Part shown: positions 42,191-53,999 of the stretch, in pieces
How the letters are laid out: every line of letters starts with the position of its first letter
How positions within the stretch are numbered: position 1 is the first letter of the stretch
Origin: Cyanobium sp.
GTDB lineage: Bacteria > Cyanobacteriota > Cyanobacteriia > PCC-6307 > Cyanobiaceae
Length of the DNA stretch: 64,000 nt
Direction of reading: 5' to 3'
Assembly: GCA_014191755.1 (NCBI GenBank)
Contig: BJHE01000003.1
Span: forward strand, 49,937 to 113,936
Notes under the pieces: model-generated
What the model saw: only the letters and a program-made list of their open reading frames with translations
Database searches by the model: none
Told to the model about the DNA's origin: nothing
Translations under genes and position numbers: made by a program

Positions 42191-43171
42191 ATGGCCGATC
42201 TGCCCTTCACCCTCGATCAACTGCGCATTCTGCGGGCCATCGCCAGTGAGGGCAGCTTCAAGAAGGCGGCCGACAGCCTCTATGTGACCCAGCCGGCGGT
42301 GAGCCTGCAGATTCAGAATCTGGAGAAGCAGCTAGACGTTTCGCTGTTCGATCGGGGCGGCCGCAAAGCCCAGCTCACCGAGGCTGGCCACCTGCTGCTC
42401 AGCTACTGCGACCGCATCCTCAGCCAGTGTCAGGAGGCCTGCCGCGCCCTTGACGATCTCCACAACCTGCGGGGTGGCTCCCTGATCGTGGGCGCCAGCC
42501 AGACCACCGGCACTTACCTGATGCCGCGCATGATCGGTCTGTTCCGCCAGAAGTATCCCGATGTGGCGGTGCAGCTGCAGGTGCACAGCACCCGCCGCAC
42601 TGGCTGGAGCGTGGCCAATGGTCAGGTCGATCTGGCGATCATCGGCGGTGAGCTTCCAGCCGATCTCAACGATCTGCTCCAGGTGCTGCCCTACGCCAAC
42701 GACGAGCTTGCCCTGGTGCTGCCCCCCAAGCACCCCCTAGCCCGCCTTCCCGAGCTCACCAAGGACGACCTGTATCGGCTCGGTTTCGTGTGCCTCGACG
42801 CCCAGTCCACCACCCGCAAGATGGTGGACCAGTTGCTGCTGCGCTCCAAGCTTGATGTGCAGCGACTCAAGATCGAGATGGAGCTCAACTCCTTCGAGGC
42901 GATCAAGAATGCCGTACAGGCCGGCCTCGGTGCCGCATTTCTTCCCGTCGTCTCGATCGAGCGGGAGCTGGCGGCCGGCACTCTGCATCGCCCCCAGGTA
43001 GCCGATCTGATGGTGCGGCGACAGCTCAAGCTGATCACCCATCCCGCCCGTTACTGCTCCAGGGCCGCGGAGGCCTTCCGGCGGGAAGTGCTGCCGGTGT
43101 TCGCCAGCCCAGATAGCCCCCTGCGCCAGCCCCAGTCCCGCACCGAAGCGGATGGAACGCCGGCGGCCTGA
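42191..43171 (+). CDS. rbcR: LysR-family transcriptional regulator, RbcR-like
   Basis: [74 protein letters not shown]. Confidence 0.88.
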   Translation: MADLPFTLDQLRILRAIASEGSFKKAADSLYVTQPAVSLQIQNLEKQLDVSLFDRGGRKAQLTEAGHLLLSYCDRILSQCQEACRALDDLHNLRGGSLIVGASQTTGTYLMPRMIGLFRQKYPDVAVQLQVHSTRRTGWSVANGQVDLAIIGGELPADLNDLLQVLPYANDELALVLPPKHPLARLPELTKDDLYRLGFVCLDAQSTTRKMVDQLLLRSKLDVQRLKIEMELNSFEAIKNAVQAGLGAAFLPVVSIERELAAGTLHRPQVADLMVRRQLKLITHPARYCSRAAEAFRREVLPVFASPDSPLRQPQSRTEADGTPAA

Positions 43172-43177
43172 GCCCGT

Positions 43178-43903
43178 TCAGAACTTGTCGCCTTCGGGGG
43201 TCACCCCAACCGCATCGTCGGCGGCACCGGCCACGCCAGGGGTCTGGAATTTGTTGCCGCTGATATCGGTTTGATACACGCAGCGCACTACGGGTTTGTC
43301 GCGGATCGAGCCGATGTAGGCGAAGGTGTTCATCCGCTGCTTGCACTCCCGCATCTGTTCAGCGGTGACCGCCCCCTGTTTCTGGAGCACGGCCCAATTC
43401 TCCCGGCGGATCACGCAGCCCGCCTGGAGGGTGGGCTGGGTCACGAAGCTGCTGCTCGGGTTCATCGTGGTGTACAGCTCCACGTCCATCACAAAGGCAC
43501 TGGCGCCCCACTGCTTGCAGAACTCGGGGTCGGGCACCGCCATGTCGAGCTGCTGGCTGCTGGCGATGTTGCCCTGGTTCCCCTGGGTGGTGCTGGTCAC
43601 GGCGCTGCCGATGCCGATGCCCACCACCAGCACACCGGCCAGTAGGGCAGCGCCGCCCACGTTGAAGGGAGGTTTGCCGGAGCCATCGCCATTGCCGCCT
43701 GGTCCTGGAGGGCCCGGCGGACCACCGTTGCCATTACTGCGGGGCGGCATGCGATCGGGATCCCGGTAACCTGACTCATCAAAATCGCGACCGTAGGGAC
43801 CGGGGCGTCCCTGCCGTCCGTAGCCCGGTTCGGCCGGGCGGGAGGGGCCGTAACGGGAGCGGGGGGAGCGCTCGGGCCGGCCGTCGCCGCGGGAGTAGGT
43901 CAC
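43178..43903 (-). CDS. DUF3172-like cyanobacterial protein
   Basis: Gly/Pro/Arg-rich N-term, one TM segment, [47 protein letters not shown]. Confidence 0.8.
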   Translation of the reverse strand: MTYSRGDGRPERSPRSRYGPSRPAEPGYGRQGRPGPYGRDFDESGYRDPDRMPPRSNGNGGPPGPPGPGGNGDGSGKPPFNVGGAALLAGVLVVGIGIGSAVTSTTQGNQGNIASSQQLDMAVPDPEFCKQWGASAFVMDVELYTTMNPSSSFVTQPTLQAGCVIRRENWAVLQKQGAVTAEQMRECKQRMNTFAYIGSIRDKPVVRCVYQTDISGNKFQTPGVAGAADDAVGVTPEGDKF

Positions 43904-44247
43904 AGGTTTTCGCTGGTGCGGGGCAGGCCCATGGAGTAATTGAGCACCCGACTGTCCGGGTTGTAGCGGATCTCCCCGGCCTGGAGCAGGGTGCGGATCT
44001 CACCTTCAAGCTCCGAGCCGATGCGGCGCAGGTTGTAGTCGTTGAGGTCGGCGCCGGCGTAGTCGGCCACCAAGGAGCGGAAGCGGCTGCGCACCTTCTC
44101 AAGCGCGGTTTCGTTCCAGAGGAATTCGTTGTCGGGATCGACGTCCAGCGTCAACTGATCGGGATCGGGCACTAGGCCACCGTTCTCCACCCGGGCCGTG
44201 AACAGCCGGATGTGCCGGGTGGTGGACTTCAGCAGGGTGTCGGCCAT
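43900..44247 (-). CDS. ndhM: NAD(P)H-quinone oxidoreductase subunit M
   Basis: [60 protein letters not shown]. Confidence 0.93.
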   Translation of the reverse strand: MADTLLKSTTRHIRLFTARVENGGLVPDPDQLTLDVDPDNEFLWNETALEKVRSRFRSLVADYAGADLNDYNLRRIGSELEGEIRTLLQAGEIRYNPDSRVLNYSMGLPRTSENL

Positions 44248-44437
44248 GGATCGGGACGTCTGGCTGGAGGGAAGGCTGGCTGGAGGCGAGGTGGCGCAAG
44301 GGTGAGCCAGGGACCCTGCCATTGGCATTGGCCATGCCTGGAAGAGCAACTCTAGGGATGCGCGCCCTTGTCCAGCCGGGCCCGTCCACCCCACCGCGCA
44401 GCCGGGGAGGGGGGCCGATAAGGTTGCAGCTTGTTGA

Positions 44438-45889
<1,452 letters not shown>

Positions 45890-45891
45890 GG

Positions 45892-46812
45892 GTGACGATC
45901 ACCTTCCCACCTCTGGCTCCCGGCCTGGATGAGGCCTACGAGGTCTGCCGGCGCGAAACAGCCGAGTGGGCCAAGACTTTCTACTTGGGCACCCTGCTGC
46001 TGCCGCCGGCCAAGCGCCGCGCCATCTGGGCCATTTACGTTTGGTGCCGTCGCACCGATGAGCTGATGGACAGCCCCGCGGCCCAGGGCCTGCCCCCCGC
46101 CATCCTGCTGGAGCGGCTCGATGCCTGGGAGGAGCGCACCCGGGGCCTGTTCGAAGGCCGTGTGCACGACAGCTTTGATCGGGTCATGGTGGACACGATC
46201 GAGCGCTTCCCCCAGCCCCTGCAGGCCTATCTCGACATGATCGAGGGGCAGCGCATGGATGTGGTGAAGCATCGCTATGCCGACTTCGCCGAACTGCAGC
46301 TGTATTGCTATCGGGTGGCCGGCACCGTGGGGCTGATGACCCAGGACGTGATGGGGCTTGATCCCGCCTACACCACCGCCCCATGGAGCGAACAACCCGA
46401 TCCAACCGAGGCGGCCGTGGCCCTGGGCATCGCTAACCAGCTCACCAACATTCTGCGCGATGTGGGCGAAGATCGCGGTCGTGGTCGCATCTACCTGCCC
46501 CAGGAGGATCTTGAGCGCTTCGGCTATAGCGAGGCCGAGCTGCTGGCCGGCACCCTCAACGACAACTGGCGGGCCCTGATGGCTTTCCAGCTCGAGCGGG
46601 CCCGCGCCTGGTTCGCCCGCTCCGAAGCCGGAGTGCGCTGGTTATCGGCTGATGCCCGCTGGCCCGTGTGGACCTCCCTTCGGCTCTATCGCGGCATCCT
46701 GGCGGTGATTGAGCGCCACAACTACGACGTGTTCAACAAGCGGGCTTATGTGCCCCGGGCGGGCAAGTTGCTCGATCTGCCGCTCAGTTTCATCGTGGCC
46801 CAGGCTCGCTGA
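45892..46812 (+). CDS. crtB: phytoene synthase
   Basis: AIWAIYVWCRRTDELMD, GQRMDV...YCYRVAGTVGLM, LGIANQLTNILRDVGEDRGRGRIYLPQEDL. Confidence 0.97.
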   Translation: MTITFPPLAPGLDEAYEVCRRETAEWAKTFYLGTLLLPPAKRRAIWAIYVWCRRTDELMDSPAAQGLPPAILLERLDAWEERTRGLFEGRVHDSFDRVMVDTIERFPQPLQAYLDMIEGQRMDVVKHRYADFAELQLYCYRVAGTVGLMTQDVMGLDPAYTTAPWSEQPDPTEAAVALGIANQLTNILRDVGEDRGRGRIYLPQEDLERFGYSEAELLAGTLNDNWRALMAFQLERARAWFARSEAGVRWLSADARWPVWTSLRLYRGILAVIERHNYDVFNKRAYVPRAGKLLDLPLSFIVAQAR

Positions 46813-47731
46813 GCCAAGCCACCAGGATCGGATTCACTCGCTCAGGTGCCTCATCGTGGGGGCAGTGCCCCAGCCCGGGCAGCACTGTTAGATCCCGAAC
46901 GCACGGATAGGTGTCAGCCCAGCGACGCGCCTCGGCCACCGGCTCCCACGGATCGGCTTCGCCCCACAGCATCCGCACCGGCAGATTCAGTTCGGCTAGG
47001 AGCTGCGGGGCCAGCCGGTCGTTGAACAGATTCACGAAGCCGCGGAAGCTCTCCGGCGCTCCCGGATCGCGGCTCGGTTCGAAAAGCAGATTCACCAATT
47101 CCTCATCCACGTTGCCGCCGCTCGGATAGGCCTGGGCCAGCACCTGCCGCACCACGGCCGGCCGGGCCAGCAGCTGGAATAGCCCCTGGATCAGCCAGCG
47201 CTGCCGCACCGTGGCCATCAGCAGGGGGCGGCTCCAGCGCTGCAGCGGCGGCAGTTCGGCCAGCCGCTTGCCATCGAGGGCCCGTTGGGCGCAATCGATC
47301 AGCACCACCTGCTCGGGCGGCGTTCCTTGCTCCTGCAGCAGGCGGGCGGCGTTGAGGGCCACCACGCCACCGATGGAGTTGCCCACCAGCTGCAGCGGGA
47401 CGGGGCCGATCCTGGCGCTGCAGTAGTCCACCACCTGTTCGGCCCAGAGGTCGAAGCCGTAGCTCACCGCGCTTGCCAGGGGGGTATCTCCCGGCAGGTT
47501 TGAGGGCGGTTTGGCGCTCGCGCCGAAGCCCAACAGGTCGAGGGCATGAACGCGAAAGCCCGCAGCACTCAGGGCTGGGATCGTGTGGCGCCAGTGCCGC
47601 CAGGAGGCTCCGAAACCATGCACCAGCAAAACGGCCCCCCGATCTGGAAGGCCGCTCAGGGCTGGGCTGCAGACGGTGCTGATGGCCTGGCCCCGCCAGA
47701 TCCACGGCAGCGTCTGCAGTCCGGCGATCAC
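46790..47731 (-). CDS. alpha/beta fold hydrolase
   Basis: AVLLVHGFGASWRHWRHTIPALSAAGFRVHALDLLGFGAS...LQLVGNSIGGVVALNAA. Confidence 0.92.
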   Translation of the reverse strand: MIAGLQTLPWIWRGQAISTVCSPALSGLPDRGAVLLVHGFGASWRHWRHTIPALSAAGFRVHALDLLGFGASAKPPSNLPGDTPLASAVSYGFDLWAEQVVDYCSARIGPVPLQLVGNSIGGVVALNAARLLQEQGTPPEQVVLIDCAQRALDGKRLAELPPLQRWSRPLLMATVRQRWLIQGLFQLLARPAVVRQVLAQAYPSGGNVDEELVNLLFEPSRDPGAPESFRGFVNLFNDRLAPQLLAELNLPVRMLWGEADPWEPVAEARRWADTYPCVRDLTVLPGLGHCPHDEAPERVNPILVAWLSEPGPR

Positions 47732-47736
47732 AGGCT

Positions 47737-48171
47737 TCAGACGCCCACCGTCTGGTTGGCCAGCAGGCTCTTGAGCTTGGACAGCTCACCGGCCCAGCGG
47801 GGATCGGGGGCCTCGGCATCGACGCTGTCGGCGTGCACCACCTTGTTCACCGCCTTGCGGCTGGGTGAGGGGGCAGCGCCAGCGCCAGCGCGGCGTTCGC
47901 CGGGGCCAGCGGTGGGGCGACTATCACGGCGCTCGGAGATCTCGATCCGCAGGGCGTTGCCGCCGAAGTCGCGGCCATTGAGCTGTTCGATCACCGCATC
48001 GGCCAGCTTGGCGTCGTCCACGTTGGCGAAGCCGAAGCCGCGGCAGCCGCCGGTTTCACGGTCGTTCACAGCCTTAAAGCGCACCCCCGCTCCCACGCTC
48101 TCGAACAGGGCTTCGAGTTCCTTGGCATCAAAAGACTGCGGCAGGTTGCCGACGTAAAGGCGAATGCTCAT
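47737..48171 (-). CDS. RRM-type RNA-binding protein
   Basis: MSIRLYVGNLPQSFDAKELEALFESVG...DRETGGCRGFGFANVDDAKLADAVIEQLNGRDFGGNALRIEIS. Confidence 0.94.
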   Translation of the reverse strand: MSIRLYVGNLPQSFDAKELEALFESVGAGVRFKAVNDRETGGCRGFGFANVDDAKLADAVIEQLNGRDFGGNALRIEISERRDSRPTAGPGERRAGAGAAPSPSRKAVNKVVHADSVDAEAPDPRWAGELSKLKSLLANQTVGV

Positions 48172-48238
48172 GACGGGGGGCAGGAAAGAAAAACAGGAAG
48201 ACTTCGGCTCGCGAAGAATCACGCCGAGGCTCACGCAG

Positions 48239-49558
48239 TTAACCATGGCGAGGAACATCACCCTCCGAGAGCCAGCGGCGTGCCTCGGTCAGCGACTCCC
48301 CATCATCGCCGTCCACCTGCGCCGGCAATCGTCCGAAGGCCCGTTCCCGGGCGAGGTGCTCTAGCAGTTGCCCCAGTTCCCGCCCTGGTTTCAGTTGAAG
48401 CCAGGCTTGGAGGGTGGCTCCATCGATCGGCGGGCGGGGGTGGAACAGGGGATCGCGCTGATTCCGCCAGCGCACCAGGGCTTGGCGGGCCCACGCTGGG
48501 TCGACCATCAGGGCCAGGGCAGGCAGATCGGCCTCCAGTTGGCGGTGCAGGCGGAGCTGCTCGGGCTCGGGCAGGGCTCCCGGATCACCCTGGGTCTCTT
48601 GAAGTCGCTCCCACCAGTGGCGCAGCCGCTGCACGCTCTGCTGGCGCTTGCGGCTGGCCCTCAGCTGCTCCAGGGCCTCCCCATCGAGCACGGCCGCCAG
48701 CCGCGCCAGGGGCAAGGCCCTCGCCGTTTCCTCCGGGCTGAGACCCCGGCTGGTGGCGGCTGCCAGGTCGAGGTCGGCAAGGGCCGTGCCGATTCCCGGG
48801 CTGCTGTCCATCAGTTCGCCCCGGGCGGAGGCGCCACCCCAGCTCTCCAGCAGGCCGCATGCCACGGTTAGCTCCAGGCCGGCGGCCCCCTGCGGAGCCG
48901 CCGCCAGCCGTTCCAGTTCGGCCAGCACCCGCTCGCCCGCCACATCCCGAAGCCGGGCATGGTGTCGCCGGATCCAGCCCAGGCTGATGGGCTCGAGCTC
49001 GAAGTCCAGTTCGCAGGCCAGCCGCATGCCCCGCAGCAACCGCAGCGGGTCATCGAGCAGGTTCGCTTCGCTGATGGCCCGCAGCCGCCCCGCCGCCAGG
49101 TCCGTCATGCCGCCGCTGGGATCAAGCAGAGCACCGGTTGGCTCGACTCCCAGCAGCTGCAGGGCGATCGCATTGGCGCTGTAGTCCCGGCGGAGCAGGT
49201 CGTCGTGCAGGTTGGCCCCTAGGCAGCGCGCGAGGTCGATCGTCCAGCCCTGGAGCACCAGCCGGGCGATCGAGCGTTCCTGGTCGAGCACCACCACCGC
49301 CCCCCCCAGTCGCCGGGCCAGGTTCCTGGCCAGCTCCACGGCGTCGCATTGCACCACCAGGTCCAGGTCGGGCCGCGGCACCAACCGTCCCAGCAGGGCG
49401 TCCCGCACCGCACCTCCCACCAGCACGGTTTCCTGCGGAAGGGTCTCTAGGGGCACCGGCCAGGATTCGGGCGCCAGAATCCGCCACAGCTCCCCGACCA
49501 ACGCCCCGGGCTCACAGGCCACAATGGGAGCCTGGCTTGGCCCCGGCGACATGTGCAT
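48239..49558 (-). CDS. CCA-adding enzyme / tRNA nucleotidyltransferase family protein
   Basis: VLVGGAVRDALLGRLVPRPDLDLVVQCDAVELARNLARRLGGAVVVLDQERSIARL...DLLRRDYSANAIALQL...LLDDPLRLLRGMRLACELDF. Confidence 0.9.
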   Translation of the reverse strand: MHMSPGPSQAPIVACEPGALVGELWRILAPESWPVPLETLPQETVLVGGAVRDALLGRLVPRPDLDLVVQCDAVELARNLARRLGGAVVVLDQERSIARLVLQGWTIDLARCLGANLHDDLLRRDYSANAIALQLLGVEPTGALLDPSGGMTDLAAGRLRAISEANLLDDPLRLLRGMRLACELDFELEPISLGWIRRHHARLRDVAGERVLAELERLAAAPQGAAGLELTVACGLLESWGGASARGELMDSSPGIGTALADLDLAAATSRGLSPEETARALPLARLAAVLDGEALEQLRASRKRQQSVQRLRHWWERLQETQGDPGALPEPEQLRLHRQLEADLPALALMVDPAWARQALVRWRNQRDPLFHPRPPIDGATLQAWLQLKPGRELGQLLEHLARERAFGRLPAQVDGDDGESLTEARRWLSEGDVPRHG

Positions 49559-49802
49559 CTGCGTGGATTGCCGCTGGGTGGATCGCTGCCAGGCCTACCA
49601 CGCGGTGGAACGCCAGCACGGTGTGCCCCACCTCTGTGATCAGCCTGAGTTCAGGCCGCGCCAGCCTCGCATTCACGTGCAGGTGCATGAACTACCGGAT
49701 GGGGGGGTGGGGGTGGAATGGGATGTGCGGGCCTGCCCCGACTTCCAGTCCGACCCTGGTCGCTGGCTGCGGCTGCGGCCCGGCGAGGCGGTGCCAGCTT
49801 GA
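49551..49802 (+). CDS. ycf34: Ycf34 family protein
   Basis: MCICVDCRWVDRCQAYHAVERQHGVPHLCDQPEFRPRQPRIHVQVHELPDGGVGVEWDVRACPDF. Confidence 0.93.
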   Translation: MCICVDCRWVDRCQAYHAVERQHGVPHLCDQPEFRPRQPRIHVQVHELPDGGVGVEWDVRACPDFQSDPGRWLRLRPGEAVPA

Positions 49803-50557
49803 TGCTTAGGCCTCCCCCTGAGAGCGGCGACTTCGCTGCGCAGATCAGCCTGGAGGGGGCCAGCGATCCGGGGCCGGGCCCCTGGCTCCTGGCCCTGCAC
49901 AGCTCCGGCGACACCCTCGGGGTGGCCCTGCAGCGGCTCGGGGATGGGGCACCGCCTCGCCTTGCGGCCTTCCCCCTAGGCCGGAGCCTTTCCAATGATC
50001 TCTTCAGCTGCGTGGAGGCGGTGCTGCCGGCTTCTCGCTGGCCGCAGCTGGCCCGGTTGGCGGTGGCCACCGGCCCCGGCGGCTTCACCGGCACCCGGCT
50101 CACGGTGACCCTGGCTCGCACCCTGGCCCAGCAGTTGGCTCTTCCCCTCGATGGCTTCGGCAGTTTTCTGCTGATGGCGCGTCGTCGGCTGGCTCAGCCG
50201 GACTGCCCGCCCATTCCCTTTTGGATGGTGCAGGACCTCCCCCGTCGCGGGGTGGTTGCGGGGCTCTACGCGCCGGATCTGGAGCAGCGCGGCGGGGCAC
50301 TGGAACTCGCCGCTCCTCGCTTGTACCGTGAGTCCGCCGCCCTGGCCGAGGTCGAGGCCAGCCTCGTTATTGGCCCCGATGGCGAGGGGCTGTCCCCTCC
50401 GCCTGCCGTCCGATGCCCCGCCCAGGTCCACCAGCCCCCGGACGTGGCCGAACTGCTGCGCTGCAGCCAGGAAGCCGCCGCCGCCGGCCGGTCGGCCCCC
50501 TGGTCGCTGGTGCTGCCCGTCTACCCAACCAGCCCGGTGGATCCCGCCGGGCCGTGA
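49802..50557 (+). CDS. tsaB: tRNA threonylcarbamoyladenosine biosynthesis protein TsaB
   Basis: LLALHSSGDTLGVALQRL...LARLAVATGPGGFTGTRLTVTLARTLAQQLALPLDGFGSF. Confidence 0.87.
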   Translation: MLRPPPESGDFAAQISLEGASDPGPGPWLLALHSSGDTLGVALQRLGDGAPPRLAAFPLGRSLSNDLFSCVEAVLPASRWPQLARLAVATGPGGFTGTRLTVTLARTLAQQLALPLDGFGSFLLMARRRLAQPDCPPIPFWMVQDLPRRGVVAGLYAPDLEQRGGALELAAPRLYRESAALAEVEASLVIGPDGEGLSPPPAVRCPAQVHQPPDVAELLRCSQEAAAAGRSAPWSLVLPVYPTSPVDPAGP

Positions 50558-51192
50558 GGACCCGGCGCCGGCGGCGTCGGGGCGGAGCTGCCCTTCTCTG
50601 GGTGCTCGGCCTCGCCGGGGGCTGCCTGCTGTGGCTCTCCCGGGGGTGGTGGTGGCCCCAGCCCCCACCTCCCCAGATGATCCTGGTGCTGGGGGGGGAT
50701 AAAGATCGGGAACTGGCGGCCGCCGACCTGGCCCGGCGTTACGGGCTGCCGGTGGTGGTGAGCGGTGGCAGCAATCCCGAGTACGCCCACTGGATCTTTG
50801 AGGAGCAGCAGGGGCTCTCCCCCCATCAGGTGCAGCTCGACTACCGCGCCCGCGACACCCTCTCCAACTTCACCTCCCTAGTTGACGACCTGCGCCGCGC
50901 CCGCATTCGCCATGCGCTGCTCGTCACCAGTCGTGACCACATGGCTCGCGCCCTGCTGGTGGGCCGGATCGTGGCGGGTAGCCGGGGCATCCAGCTCACA
51001 CCCGTGCCGGTACCTTGCGGTCAGCTCTGCGTCACGGAGGGGCGATCAAAGATCTGGGGCGATGGCCTACGGGCGGCGCTCTGGGTGATTAGCGGCCGCG
51101 ACCTCAGGGGCTGGGCGGCAGTGCGGTTTGCCCCCTGGCTGGAGCGAGTCGGCCCGGCGGTGCAATCAGTCCTTCGTCGATCAGGCGGTTGA
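50554..51192 (+). CDS. YdcF/SanA-like (DUF218) protein
   Basis: MILVLGGDKDRELAAADLARRYGLPVVVSGGSNPEY...YRARDTLSNFTSLVDDLRRARIRHALLVTSRDHMARALLVGR. Confidence 0.87.
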   Translation: MRTRRRRRRGGAALLWVLGLAGGCLLWLSRGWWWPQPPPPQMILVLGGDKDRELAAADLARRYGLPVVVSGGSNPEYAHWIFEEQQGLSPHQVQLDYRARDTLSNFTSLVDDLRRARIRHALLVTSRDHMARALLVGRIVAGSRGIQLTPVPVPCGQLCVTEGRSKIWGDGLRAALWVISGRDLRGWAAVRFAPWLERVGPAVQSVLRRSGG

Positions 51193-51913
51193 TCGCCTCC
51201 TGACAGGCTCGGGTGGTGCTTTCCAGATCTTCGCGGCGGCGGGAGGCCGGGGGTGGGATGGGATCCCCGATTCGAATGTGCACGGGCACCAGCCGCAGCC
51301 GGCTTTGCTCCGGTCCGAGAGCCCGGTGGCTGTTGAGGATCGCCACCGGCAGGAGGGGGGCGCCGCAGCGCGCCGCCAGCAGGGCGGCCCCGTGCAGGGG
51401 GGCATTCACCCGGCCATTCCGCTGGCGGGTGCCGTCCAGGAACACCCCGGTGGCCCAGCCCTCCGCCAGACGCTGGCAGGCCACCCGAATGGCATCCCGG
51501 TCGCCGGCACCCCGCGCAACGGGATAGGCGCCGCAGGCCCGGATGATGGGGCCCAGCAGGGGGACCCGGAAGAGTTCCTCCTTGGCCATGAAGGCCACGG
51601 GGCGCCCCAGGGCATGGCCCAGCAGGGGTGGATCCAAGTGGGAGCCATGGTTGGCTACCACCACCAAGGCCCCCTGGCTGGGCACATTGGCGTTGCCCGC
51701 GGTGCGTCCGCGCAGCAACCAGCGGAAGATCGGAAACACCAGTAGGTAGCTGATCGCCAGGTAGCTGAGGCTGGGTCGGGGCGAGCCGATCAGGGCGGGG
51801 GGGCTGGCGATCGGCCGACCCACAGTGAGCGCTGAGGACTCGCCTGCGGGCCGCCGGGCAGGCGCCCCACTGCGGCCCTTGGTCGGGCCATCGGCCGGTG
51901 AGGGCGGGTTCAA
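51104..51913 (-). CDS. plsC: 1-acyl-sn-glycerol-3-phosphate acyltransferase family protein
   Basis: ALVVVANHGSHLDPPLLGHALGRPVAFMAKEELFRVPLLGPIIRACGAYPVAR...ATGVFLDGTRQ. Confidence 0.9.
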   Translation of the reverse strand: MNPPSPADGPTKGRSGAPARRPAGESSALTVGRPIASPPALIGSPRPSLSYLAISYLLVFPIFRWLLRGRTAGNANVPSQGALVVVANHGSHLDPPLLGHALGRPVAFMAKEELFRVPLLGPIIRACGAYPVARGAGDRDAIRVACQRLAEGWATGVFLDGTRQRNGRVNAPLHGAALLAARCGAPLLPVAILNSHRALGPEQSRLRLVPVHIRIGDPIPPPASRRREDLESTTRACQEAINRLIDEGLIAPPGRLAPARGQTALPPSP

Positions 51914-52818
51914 CCCAGGTCCGCGGCGCTGCCGATTTGGGCGGTGGTGATCGCCGCACAGCTGCGCTTGATCAGGCCGCTGAGCACGTTGCCCGGCCCA
52001 ATTTCCACGGCGGTGCCGATCCCCTCGGCAGCGAAGCGCTCCATGATCTCCCGCCAGCGCACCCCGGTGGTCATCTGGCGACGCAGGCGCTCCTTGAGGA
52101 CCGCTCCCGAGGTTGCCGGGGTGGGGTCGGTGTTGCTCAGCACCGGCATGGCGGCATCGGCGAACGCCACGCCCTCCAGGTCGGCTGCGAAGGCGGCGGC
52201 GGCCTCCGCCATGAAGGGGGAATGGAAGGCACCGCTTACCGCCAGGGGCAAGGCCCGCTTACAGCGCAGCTCTCCCGACACGGCGGCCACGGCCTCGGGG
52301 GTTCCCGAGAGCACCACCTGGCCCTCGCTGTTGTCGTTGGCGATCACCACCCCCTCGTGGGCCTGCACTAGGGCCTCGAGTTCGTTGCGGTCGAAGCCCA
52401 GCACCGCGGTCATGGCACCACCGCCGGCGGCGGCCATCCGCTCGCTGCGGGTGCGGATCAGGTGCAGTCCCGTGGCTGCATCGAACACGCCGGCGGCGTA
52501 GAGGGCCACCAGTTCACCGAGGCTGTGGCCCGCCACCAGCGAAGGGCTGCGGCCCTGGTCGCGCAGGCCGTCCACCAGGAGCGACTCGATCACGAATAGG
52601 GCGGGCTGGGTGTTGCGGGTGTCGTTCAGGTCGGTGGGGCCGGGGCTGCCCTCAGGGGCTTCTCCGGCGCAGATGGCCAGCAGATCGCGGCCGATCAGCT
52701 CGGAGGCTGCGCTGAACCGCTCCCGGGCACCAGGAAGGTCGAGCACCGCGGTGGCCATACCGATTTTCTGCGATCCCTGTCCGGGGAATACCCAGGCAAT
52801 ACCCATTCCAGTCCGCAT
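51910..52818 (-). CDS. fabD: malonyl CoA-acyl carrier protein transacylase
   Basis: IAWVFPGQGSQKIGMA...QPALFVIESLL...LVAGHSLGELVALYAAGVFD. Confidence 0.96.
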   Translation of the reverse strand: MRTGMGIAWVFPGQGSQKIGMATAVLDLPGARERFSAASELIGRDLLAICAGEAPEGSPGPTDLNDTRNTQPALFVIESLLVDGLRDQGRSPSLVAGHSLGELVALYAAGVFDAATGLHLIRTRSERMAAAGGGAMTAVLGFDRNELEALVQAHEGVVIANDNSEGQVVLSGTPEAVAAVSGELRCKRALPLAVSGAFHSPFMAEAAAAFAADLEGVAFADAAMPVLSNTDPTPATSGAVLKERLRRQMTTGVRWREIMERFAAEGIGTAVEIGPGNVLSGLIKRSCAAITTAQIGSAADLG

Positions 52819-52875
52819 GGTGTGTGGCCAGGAGATTAGGCGGCGGTTGTGACCGCCCCTGCTGCCCGGCAGGCC

Positions 52876-53973
52876 TCAGGCGGCCGGACCGCGCCAACGC
52901 AGCAGGGCCCCTCCCCAGCTCAGGCCCGCTCCAAAACCGCTGCTGGCGATCAGATGGCCGTTTCGGATGCGGCCATCGCGTACTGCCTCATCAAGCATCA
53001 GGGGAATCGTGGCGGCGGAAGTGTTGCCGTAGGAGGCCAGGTTGCTCAGCACCCGTTCGTGGGGCATGGAGAAGCGTTCGGCCACCGCATTCAGGATGCG
53101 CTGGTTGGCCTGGTGCAGCAGTAGCCAGTCGAGTTGGTCGGCGCTAAGACCGCTGCTCTGCAGCAGTTCGGCCAGTACCGCCGGCACCTCCCGAACGGCG
53201 AACTTGTACACCTCCTGGCCGTTCATCTGGATCGGGCTGAAGCCCCCCACCTGGGCGCTGAGGCCCCCCAGCAGGGGCTGGTGCCGGTCGACCTGGGCAA
53301 GGGTGAGACAGCCGTTGCGGCTGCCATCGGAGCGCATCCGGAAGGCCACCAGGCCATCCTCCTCGGCCGGGCAGGCCTCCAGGGCCACCGCGCCCGCCCC
53401 ATCGCCGAACAGCACGCAGGTGCGTCGGTCATCCCAGTCGAGCCAGCGGCTGAGTTGGTCGGCGCCGATGACCAGCACCCGCTCCATGGCGCCGCTACGC
53501 AGGTACTGGGCGGCGGTGATCAGGGCGAAGAGAAAGCCACTGCAGGCTGCGGTGAGATCGAAGGCCACGGCGTTGGAGGCGCCGAGGGCCGCCTGCACCC
53601 TGGGGGCCGTTCCGAAGAGGTCGTCTGGGCTCGAGGTGGCCAGCAGGATCATGTCGAGGTCGGCCGGCCGCCAGCCCGCCTGCTCTAGGGCCGCCAGGCC
53701 CGCCGCTGCGGCAAGGCTGGTCACGGTCTCGCCCGGGCCCGCCACCCTCCTGGCGCCGATGCCGGTGCGGCTGCGGATCCAGGCATCGTCCGTGGTGACC
53801 CGCTGGCTCAGATCGTCGTTGCTGATGCTGGCGGCGGGGAGGGCGCGGCCGCTGCCCACCAGGGCCATGCCCCTGGCGGCGCCAGCATCGGATGGGATGG
53901 GCCCCAAGGGAGGCGGCATGGGGGGTGTCGCGTGGGAGGGGTCGGCCAACGCCCTTTCAGGAGGCAGCGACAC
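52876..53973 (-). CDS. fabH: beta-ketoacyl-ACP synthase III
   Basis: ISNDDLSQRVTTDDAWIRSRTGIGARRVAGPGE...VAFDLTAACSGFLFALITA...LLHQANQRILNAVAERF...LSNLASYGNTSAATIPLMLDEA. Confidence 0.97.
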   Translation of the reverse strand: MSLPPERALADPSHATPPMPPPLGPIPSDAGAARGMALVGSGRALPAASISNDDLSQRVTTDDAWIRSRTGIGARRVAGPGETVTSLAAAAGLAALEQAGWRPADLDMILLATSSPDDLFGTAPRVQAALGASNAVAFDLTAACSGFLFALITAAQYLRSGAMERVLVIGADQLSRWLDWDDRRTCVLFGDGAGAVALEACPAEEDGLVAFRMRSDGSRNGCLTLAQVDRHQPLLGGLSAQVGGFSPIQMNGQEVYKFAVREVPAVLAELLQSSGLSADQLDWLLLHQANQRILNAVAERFSMPHERVLSNLASYGNTSAATIPLMLDEAVRDGRIRNGHLIASSGFGAGLSWGGALLRWRGPAA

Positions 53974-53999
53974 TGGGATCCACCCTCATTCGGCCTCAG

